Source of the DNA: SM23-73-3 sp964580215
GTDB lineage: Bacteria > Zixibacteria > MSB-5A5 > SM1-73
Assembly (NCBI GenBank): GCA_964580215.1
Contig: CAZOJT010000072.1
Location: forward strand, 1-9,069
Direction: 5' to 3'
Length of the DNA stretch: 9,069 nucleotides
Positions 5,567-9,069 of this stretch are shown here, piece after piece. The notes beneath the pieces were generated by a model, which worked only from the letters and a program-made list of their open reading frames with translations, was not told where the DNA came from and did no database searches. Each line of letters opens with the position of its first letter. Positions within the stretch are counted from its first letter, which is position 1. The translations under genes were made by a program, and so were the position numbers.

Positions 5567-7315
5567 TTAGGTCTTTTTCAGTTTCTCAAACTCCTTAGTT
5601 AGTCGATCAGCAGTTTGTATATCTCCGTTTTGCAATGCCTTCTGTATATCGTCCTTCAGTGCCTGCATTTTTTTGTTCTTCTTTAACTTGTTTAACACCG
5701 TAAGGTGATCAGTCAGCTGAACAGCAAGCTCTGCCGGACCCAAATCAATGCTGGCGATCTGTGCGATCAACTCTTTGGTTTTTTCGTTCTCTGTTTTGTC
5801 CAGAAGATTAGCCGGAGAGGTCTTTTTTTGAGCCAGGATAAGTTGAAAGATCTCCTTATGCTCAGCGATTGTGAAATCTTCTGAGTCTAACTTCCCGGTA
5901 ATCATGTTCAAAAGTTTCGGATCCTCCATCAGCATTCTTAAGAGTCCTCTTTCAATTTTCTCCTGCCCGCTCACTATCGACCGTCGACCGTCGACAGTCG
6001 ACCGTCCACCGATGCCTGTGGGTTTTTTCTTACCCACCAGCTTAAAAATAGGCGTTTCATCTATTTTAAATATCTGGGCGATCTTTTTGACGAAGAGATT
6101 TCTTCTGATCTCATCGGTAATCTTTCCGGCGGTTTCGGCCAGATCAAGAATGATCTTCTCCTGCTCTCTTATGGAAAGCTCCCCAAAGTCTTTGTCCAGA
6201 GATTCATATTTGAAATCTATGAATGATCTTGCCTTTTGGATTTTTTCTCTTGCTGCCTCCGCTCCGAATTTCCGCACGAACGAATCCGGGTCTTCACCTG
6301 GTTTTAAGCTTACGACAAAAACCTCCAACCCCTCGCTGAAAAGCAGATCCACACTGCGGAAGGTGGCAGATTGTCCGGCAGAGTCAGCATCAAAGAAAAG
6401 GAAGACTCCTTCGGCGTATCGGGACAAAAGCCTGGCTTGAGTTTGGGTGAAGGCTGTGCCGGAGGAGGCAACCACGTTTTTTATTCCAGCTTGATATAAA
6501 GTGATAAGATCAACGTATCCCTCCACTAAAATTGCGCTCCCTTTTTGTCTGATTTCATCCTTAGAGAAATTCAACCCGTAAAGGATCTTACCCTTCTGAT
6601 AAATCGGCGTCTCGGGGGAGTTTAAGTATTTGGGCACATCTTTATCATCCAAGACCCTGCCTCCGAAGCCGACGATCTTTCCGGAGAGATTGAAGATGGG
6701 AAAAGTTGTTCTGTTTCTGAAGCGATCATAAAAACCTGAGCTTTCTGTCCGGGGTACTGCCAATCCGGCTTGATTTAACACCTCTGGTTCTGTTCCCTTC
6801 GTCTGGGCAAATTTTAGCAATCCCTCCCACTCAAGAGGGGCATAGCCTAAAGAAAAAAGTTTTAAAGTCTCTGAGTTAAATCCTCTCTTTTTCAGATACT
6901 GTCTTGCCTTTCTCCCCGGGACTTCCCGATAAAGATTTTTAAGAAAGTATTCATTGGCCATCTGGTTGGCATAATACAGCTTGTCCAGTTGTTTTGCACG
7001 TTTCTCATCAAAGCTCTGCTTTGGTAAAGGGATACTTGCTCTTTTCGCCAGAAGCTTAACCGCCTCGGGGAAGCTCAGCTTCTCGTGCTTCATCAAGAAA
7101 CTGATGACATTGCCTCCCTCTCCACAGCCGAAGCAATAGAAAATCTGTTTTTCCGGCGTGACGGTAAAGGAAGGATCCTTCTCCGAATGAAAGGGGCATA
7201 ATCCCACCCAGTTTTTGCCCCTTCTCTTCAATGGGACGTATTCTGAGATCAGATCCACAATATCGTTAGCGTCCCGGATCTGATCGAGCAGTTCTGGAGG
7301 GAAATATCCATTCAT
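5567..7315 (-). CDS. dnaG: DNA primase DnaG
   Basis: Makes RNA primers for chromosome replication, working with the replicative helicase DnaB. It is 582 residues, normal for the family. The CHC2 zinc-binding domain has C40, H43, C61 and C64 (CPFH...CFGC). The RNA polymerase basic motif region is at about 197-220 (DRFRNRTTFPIF...GFGGR). The Toprim domain has E265 (VEGYVD) and D309/D311 (FFDADSAG) for metal binding, and GEDPDSF at 340-346. The C-terminal ~130 residues form the less conserved helicase-binding domain, rich in Lys/Glu helices. Between Toprim core and C-terminal domain, residues about 436-450 (GGRSTVDGRRSIVSG) are encoded by an in-frame heptamer repeat array, an odd insertion in a tolerant linker. 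The start ATG at 7315 lacks a strong Shine-Dalgarno but the MNGYFPPELLDQIRDANDIVD start is typical. rpoD, a frequent neighbour, is absent; the CAU tRNA follows with its own promoter. Confidence 0.97.
   Translation of the reverse strand: MNGYFPPELLDQIRDANDIVDLISEYVPLKRRGKNWVGLCPFHSEKDPSFTVTPEKQIFYCFGCGEGGNVISFLMKHEKLSFPEAVKLLAKRASIPLPKQSFDEKRAKQLDKLYYANQMANEYFLKNLYREVPGRKARQYLKKRGFNSETLKLFSLGYAPLEWEGLLKFAQTKGTEPEVLNQAGLAVPRTESSGFYDRFRNRTTFPIFNLSGKIVGFGGRVLDDKDVPKYLNSPETPIYQKGKILYGLNFSKDEIRQKGSAILVEGYVDLITLYQAGIKNVVASSGTAFTQTQARLLSRYAEGVFLFFDADSAGQSATFRSVDLLFSEGLEVFVVSLKPGEDPDSFVRKFGAEAAREKIQKARSFIDFKYESLDKDFGELSIREQEKIILDLAETAGKITDEIRRNLFVKKIAQIFKIDETPIFKLVGKKKPTGIGGRSTVDGRRSIVSGQEKIERGLLRMLMEDPKLLNMITGKLDSEDFTIAEHKEIFQLILAQKKTSPANLLDKTENEKTKELIAQIASIDLGPAELAVQLTDHLTVLNKLKKNKKMQALKDDIQKALQNGDIQTADRLTKEFEKLKKT
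5968..6009 (-). repeat. Heptamer array (GGTCGAC type) translated inside dnaG
   Basis: Six consecutive 7-nt units, two of them exact GGTCGAC on the coding strand, three (GGTGGAC, TGTCGAC, GGTCGAT) with one change and the last (GTGAGCG side) degenerate. Six times seven is 42 nt or 14 codons, so the dnaG frame is kept. It encodes a Gly/Arg/Ser/Val-rich linker. The period equals that of the arrays downstream of the EF-G-like gene. Confidence 0.85.
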
Positions 7316-7343
7316 AATGAAACAAATTTCTTATTTTAGATAA

Positions 7344-7382
7344 TTACTAAGAGGAGCAGGAAACAGTTTACATCCTGTTATT
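7344..7382 (+). repeat. 39-bp direct repeat, left copy
   Basis: The first 31 bases (7344-7374) are identical to 9017-9047; across 39 bases the two copies differ at two positions. It begins TTACTAAGAGGAGCAGG. This copy lies 29 nt upstream of the dnaG start codon, so it may include part of the dnaG promoter region. No such similarity continues on either outer side. Confidence 0.9.
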
Positions 7383-7420
7383 GATTTTTTCTCCCACACC
7401 TGCTTTTAGCTTGACTTGAA

Positions 7421-7534
7421 ATTCGTATGAATGCATACGCATCCCCCTTTAGCAAAGGGGGATTTAGGGGGATTTTCCAAGTTTCAAATGCGTATGCTCG
7501 TCCCGCCGTTGGCGGGACGCACATTCATACGAAT
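7421..7534. repeat. Nested palindromic repeat element
   Basis: Perfect 13-bp inverted ends ATTCGTATGAATG (7421-7433) and CATTCATACGAAT (7522-7534) enclose a second inverted pair GCATACGCAT (7433-7442) / ATGCGTATGC (7488-7497). Inside are two hairpins: ATCCCCCTTT/AAAGGGGGAT with loop AGC (7441-7463) and CGTCCCGCC/GGCGGGACG with loop GTT (7499-7519). This resembles REP- or MITE-like dispersed elements; no coding content is seen. The last 17 bases of the window (9053-9069) are the exact reverse complement of 7518-7534, so another copy starts there. Confidence 0.85.
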
Positions 7535-7565
7535 CCCCCCTCCCCCCCATTTCTTTAGGGGGGAT
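7533..7565. repeat. C-rich/G-rich inverted repeat
   Basis: ATCCCCCCT (7533-7541) is the reverse complement of AGGGGGGAT (7557-7565), with a further C7 run between them. It adjoins and overlaps the nested palindrome and shares its C-run/G-run style. No T-run follows, so it is not a terminator. Confidence 0.7.
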
Positions 7566-7616
7566 ATAAACAATTATATGCTCTCCTTAATATGTTCAGC
7601 GATCCACCCGGAGTGT

Positions 7617-7663
7617 GCCAGCTTGTCGTAGCGAAGCGGAGATCCCGCACTTGCGGGGCTGGC
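7617..7663. repeat. Palindromic repeat with nested hairpin
   Basis: GCCAGC (7617-7622) pairs with GCTGGC (7658-7663), and within it CCCGCA pairs with TGCGGG (7644-7657, 2-nt loop). It has higher GC than its surroundings. It looks like another extragenic repeat rather than a gene. Confidence 0.6.
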
Positions 7664-7722
7664 GCGACTTTTTTGACAGTGCAAGTAACGGCATTGGAAA
7701 AACATTTGCCTTAAAAAAATTC

Positions 7723-7740
7723 GCAGAAGCAAGCTTCTGC
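7723..7740. repeat. Perfect hairpin GCAGAAGC/GCTTCTGC
   Basis: Eight-base arms with a 2-nt centre form a near-perfect palindrome. It coincides with the point where protein-like sequence downstream of the Cys-rich gene ends, suggesting that a repeat sits at, or replaced, the original 3' end. Confidence 0.7.
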
Positions 7741-7827
7741 ACTCCCTTTGGTATGATCTGAATGTCATCGAAGTACAATGTTCCCTGGTTTATATAGAGC
7801 CTCTCTCTCTTCTCTCTAGACAGATTT

Positions 7828-8694
7828 TTAAATACCTCTTCCTATTTTCTCAACCAGATGATATACGCACTCCTCTGGATTCTCTATTCCTACCAAGCAA
7901 AAGAGATGTCTTCTGATGGGAGAACTCTTCTCTGCCTTTTCTATTACATCCAGAAGACACCCATTTTCGCACATCATGCATTTTTCCGGCTGGCAGTCAA
8001 ATTCTTTTCCGGTGTTTTTTGCCACAAGTGCCTGGCTTAAGCTCCAGGAGACAGCCTTCTCTTTGTGTGGAAACTCCACATATCGGATTCTTTCTAAGAC
8101 TATCCTTCCCCTGTCGGTTCTGAGCCGGGCTTTGAATTCAACTTCATCCCCTCTGGCAAATTTTATGTTCTGCTGGGTTCTTCTGCTGATGGTGACAAAG
8201 ATATGATCTTTGAAAAAAACTCTATCCAAATATCCTTCTTTGAAACTTAACAAGAATCCAGGGAAGTTTATAGCTTCTTTTGATCCGTATCTGATCTTTC
8301 TGAAATGTGGCTTGACTGAGTTGACCGTTCCGGAAAATTCCACCCATTTTCCTGTCGTCTCCTCCAGCCATTCCTCAAACTCCTCCAGATCGCTTTCGAA
8401 TTTTTTATATCCCTCTTCATCCAGAATGATCTCCGGCTGATACATTATCTTCTCCTCAAAGTAATTCTTACAGGAGAAACAATCTCTTCCCACATGTTGA
8501 TATCCTTTGGGACAAGACTGACCTTTGTTCAACAGCGTACACTTCCACAGAAAATAGATGCATCCTTGTGGGAAACATCTTTTTTCCTTTAACACATGAT
8601 ACACTGATACATTACTTTCAAAACGGAAATGAGCCTTATGAGAGCATCGGAAGACGTCCTGTCTTTTGTATTGATTGATCAGAACCTTCAGCAT
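7828..8694 (-). CDS. Unrecognised Cys-rich protein with a possible OB-fold middle
   Basis: I do not recognise this family. The 288 residues fall into three parts. Residues 1-83 hold seven Cys (17, 40, 45, 52, 61, 72, 75), including CPKGY and CFSC, suggesting metal binding. Residues about 85-210 hold an acidic helix and then alternating beta-like stretches (WVEFSGTVNSVKPHF, GDEVEFKARLR, RIVLERIRYVEF), compatible with an OB-fold nucleic-acid-binding domain. Residues 234-276 hold CX4CX2CX3C plus C266 and C276, perhaps a second metal site. There is no signal peptide or membrane segment, so it is likely cytosolic. A near-consensus promoter lies upstream and the ATG at 8694 follows GAGG closely. 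A second ATG at 8445 (M84) has GAGGAG 6 nt upstream and could start a shorter form lacking the first Cys cluster. The 3' end is probably frameshifted at 7841-7842, the GRGI tail being an artefact. It stands alone among repeats. Confidence 0.75.
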   Translation of the reverse strand: MLKVLINQYKRQDVFRCSHKAHFRFESNVSVYHVLKEKRCFPQGCIYFLWKCTLLNKGQSCPKGYQHVGRDCFSCKNYFEEKIMYQPEIILDEEGYKKFESDLEEFEEWLEETTGKWVEFSGTVNSVKPHFRKIRYGSKEAINFPGFLLSFKEGYLDRVFFKDHIFVTISRRTQQNIKFARGDEVEFKARLRTDRGRIVLERIRYVEFPHKEKAVSWSLSQALVAKNTGKEFDCQPEKCMMCENGCLLDVIEKAEKSSPIRRHLFCLVGIENPEECVYHLVEKIGRGI

Positions 8695-8730
8695 AACCTC
8701 GACTCAGGAAGATGATTTTAAGCCTGATTA

Positions 8731-8759
8731 ATTTTAACTCATACCAAACTCATTGTCAA
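8731..8759 (-). promoter_or_regulatory. Sigma-70-type promoter of the Cys-rich gene
   Basis: On the minus strand TTGACA (8754-8759) and TAAAAT (8731-8736) are 17 nt apart, one of the best promoter matches in the window. The predicted leader is about 30 nt. This argues that the gene is expressed and that the long N-terminal form from 8694 is used. Confidence 0.85.
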
Positions 8760-8806
8760 CTCATTTTAAAGGTATCTCTAAAAAAGTGTGCTTCAAAGGG
8801 AACAAA

Positions 8807-8823
8807 CCCCGCCGAAGGCGGGG
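8807..8823. repeat. GC hairpin CCCCGCC-GAA-GGCGGGG
   Basis: Seven-base perfect arms with a GAA loop, next to the nested palindrome. It is similar in design to the hairpin at 7499-7519. It has no T-run on either side. Confidence 0.8.
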
Positions 8824-8826
8824 CTA

Positions 8827-8901
8827 TTGTAGTTGCCCAATTTATTGGGCTTTTGGGAAGCTCGATCGTCAAGATGCTTCGCATAAATCGAGCAACTACA
8901 A
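8827..8901. repeat. Nested palindromic element with TTGTAGTTGC ends
   Basis: Ten-base perfect inverted ends TTGTAGTTGC (8827-8836) and GCAACTACAA (8892-8901) enclose GCCCAA/TTGGGC (8835-8850), GCTCGAT/ATCGAGC (8860-8866, 8887-8893) and ATGC/GCAT (8874-8884). The two halves look like diverged inverted copies of one unit: TTGTAGTTGC followed by YSRATTTAT-like sequence. The 103-codon plus-strand frame across it is an accidental reading of the repeat. Confidence 0.8.
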
Positions 8902-8957
8902 CCAAGGGACTTTTTCATAGACTTCTTAAAAAGCTCTTTCGAAAGATTGTGTCAATT

Positions 8958-8982
8958 ATTTGGGTGTTGCCCAAATTTTTTT
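8958..8982 (+). terminator. Strong hairpin plus T-run without an obvious gene
   Basis: ATTTGGG pairs with CCCAAAT around a TGTTG loop and is followed directly by a run of seven T (8976-8982), a standard rho-independent terminator in the plus direction. There is no credible plus-strand gene upstream of it in this window. It may be part of a repeat, or end a small RNA. Confidence 0.6.
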
Positions 8983-9016
8983 GCTCAAAAAAGTGTCCGA
9001 ATTTGTCCATTTGGAC

Positions 9017-9055
9017 TTACTAAGAGGAGCAGGAAACAGTTTACATCTTATTATT
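9017..9055 (+). repeat. 39-bp direct repeat, right copy
   Basis: It matches 7344-7382 with two differences, in the same orientation. Here it runs straight into ATTCGTATGAATGTGCG (9053-9069), while in the left copy 38 nt separate the repeat from ATTCGTATGAATG. The window ends inside this second element. Confidence 0.9.
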
Positions 9056-9069
9056 CGTATGAATGTGCG

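Larger units (their letters stand above)
7596..7841 (-). pseudogene. Out-of-frame 3' continuation of the Cys-rich gene
   Basis: In the frame +1 to the Cys-rich gene, codons from 7841 down read EEVFKNLSREK and then LYINQGTLYFDDIQIIP, which looks like true protein (charged helix, then beta strand) and not a chance frame. Removing one G at 7841-7842 would join it seamlessly to VYHLVEKI of the upstream frame. Protein-like sequence ends near 7743; beyond that the frame runs into palindromic repeats and stops with TGA at 7596-7598. LYFDDI-type endings also occur in secreted carbohydrate-binding proteins, so an unrelated remnant is possible. Confidence 0.45.

Noticed and set aside
5871..6440. 189-codon plus-strand open frame
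   Set aside because: It lies wholly antisense to dnaG, which is full length with all catalytic motifs.
7574..7768. 64-codon minus-strand open frame
   Set aside because: It is made largely of palindromic repeat sequence and lacks a start signal; the protein-like segment of this region is in a different frame.
7800..7817. CT-rich simple repeat as a regulatory element
   Set aside because: It is short, and in the minus frame it encodes Arg/Glu codons of the probable continuation of the Cys-rich gene, which explains the pattern.
8712..9023. 103-codon plus-strand open frame
   Set aside because: It runs through the GC hairpin, the TTGTAGTTGC palindrome and the terminator, has no family resemblance and no ribosome site; it is a reading of repeat DNA.
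7344..9069. CRISPR array or integrative-element att sites
   Set aside because: Only two 39-bp direct copies 1.6 kb apart, no regular spacers, no cas, integrase or transposase gene, and the tRNAs are not adjacent.

Overview
The window is bacterial chromosomal DNA of moderate GC. Evidence for bacteria: a full-length bacterial DnaG primase, a bacterial EF-G-like GTPase, consensus sigma-70-type promoters, Shine-Dalgarno sites and rho-independent terminators. I cannot name the species. A mannosylglycerate synthesis gene, an EF-G-like paralogue of the Thermus/Thermotoga EF-G-2 kind, and abundant short tandem and palindromic repeats fit an uncultured lineage, possibly thermophilic or halotolerant; that is inference only.

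Layout. (1) 1-2509, minus strand: a damaged two-gene unit. An asparagine-synthase-type amidotransferase (799-2509) is split by a one-base frameshift in a run of ten G. It is followed 13 nt later by mannosyl-3-phosphoglycerate synthase (78-785), which loses its last ~40% at an abrupt junction. A possible 3' end of a plus-strand gene lies at 2-52. (2) 2510-2876: divergent intergenic region with a good promoter for the next gene. (3) 2877-4961, plus strand: EF-G-like translational GTPase. (4) 4967-5091: a patchwork of short tandem repeats of several sequence families, all with a 7-nt period. (5) tRNA-Thr(UGU) with terminator (plus), facing tRNA with CAU anticodon (minus) with its own promoter and terminator. 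(6) 5567-7315, minus: dnaG, whose linker carries an in-frame 42-nt heptamer array. (7) 7316-9069: a repeat-rich region holding one unrecognised Cys-rich gene (7828-8694, minus) with a near-consensus promoter and a probable 3' frameshift. This stretch is bracketed by two 39-bp direct repeats and contains several nested palindromes.

How the genes relate. EF-G-like protein, the two tRNAs and DnaG are housekeeping functions in separate transcription units. The asnB-like/mpgS pair is the only apparent pathway unit: MpgS makes the phosphorylated precursor of the compatible solute mannosylglycerate, and a neighbouring glutamine-dependent amidotransferase could amidate that product to mannosylglyceramide, a solute known from Rhodothermus marinus. 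Both genes are broken in this copy, so the unit looks decaying, phase-variable, or affected by assembly error. The most unusual features are the heptamer arrays, including one translated inside dnaG, and the mosaic of palindromes and direct repeats around the Cys-rich gene.
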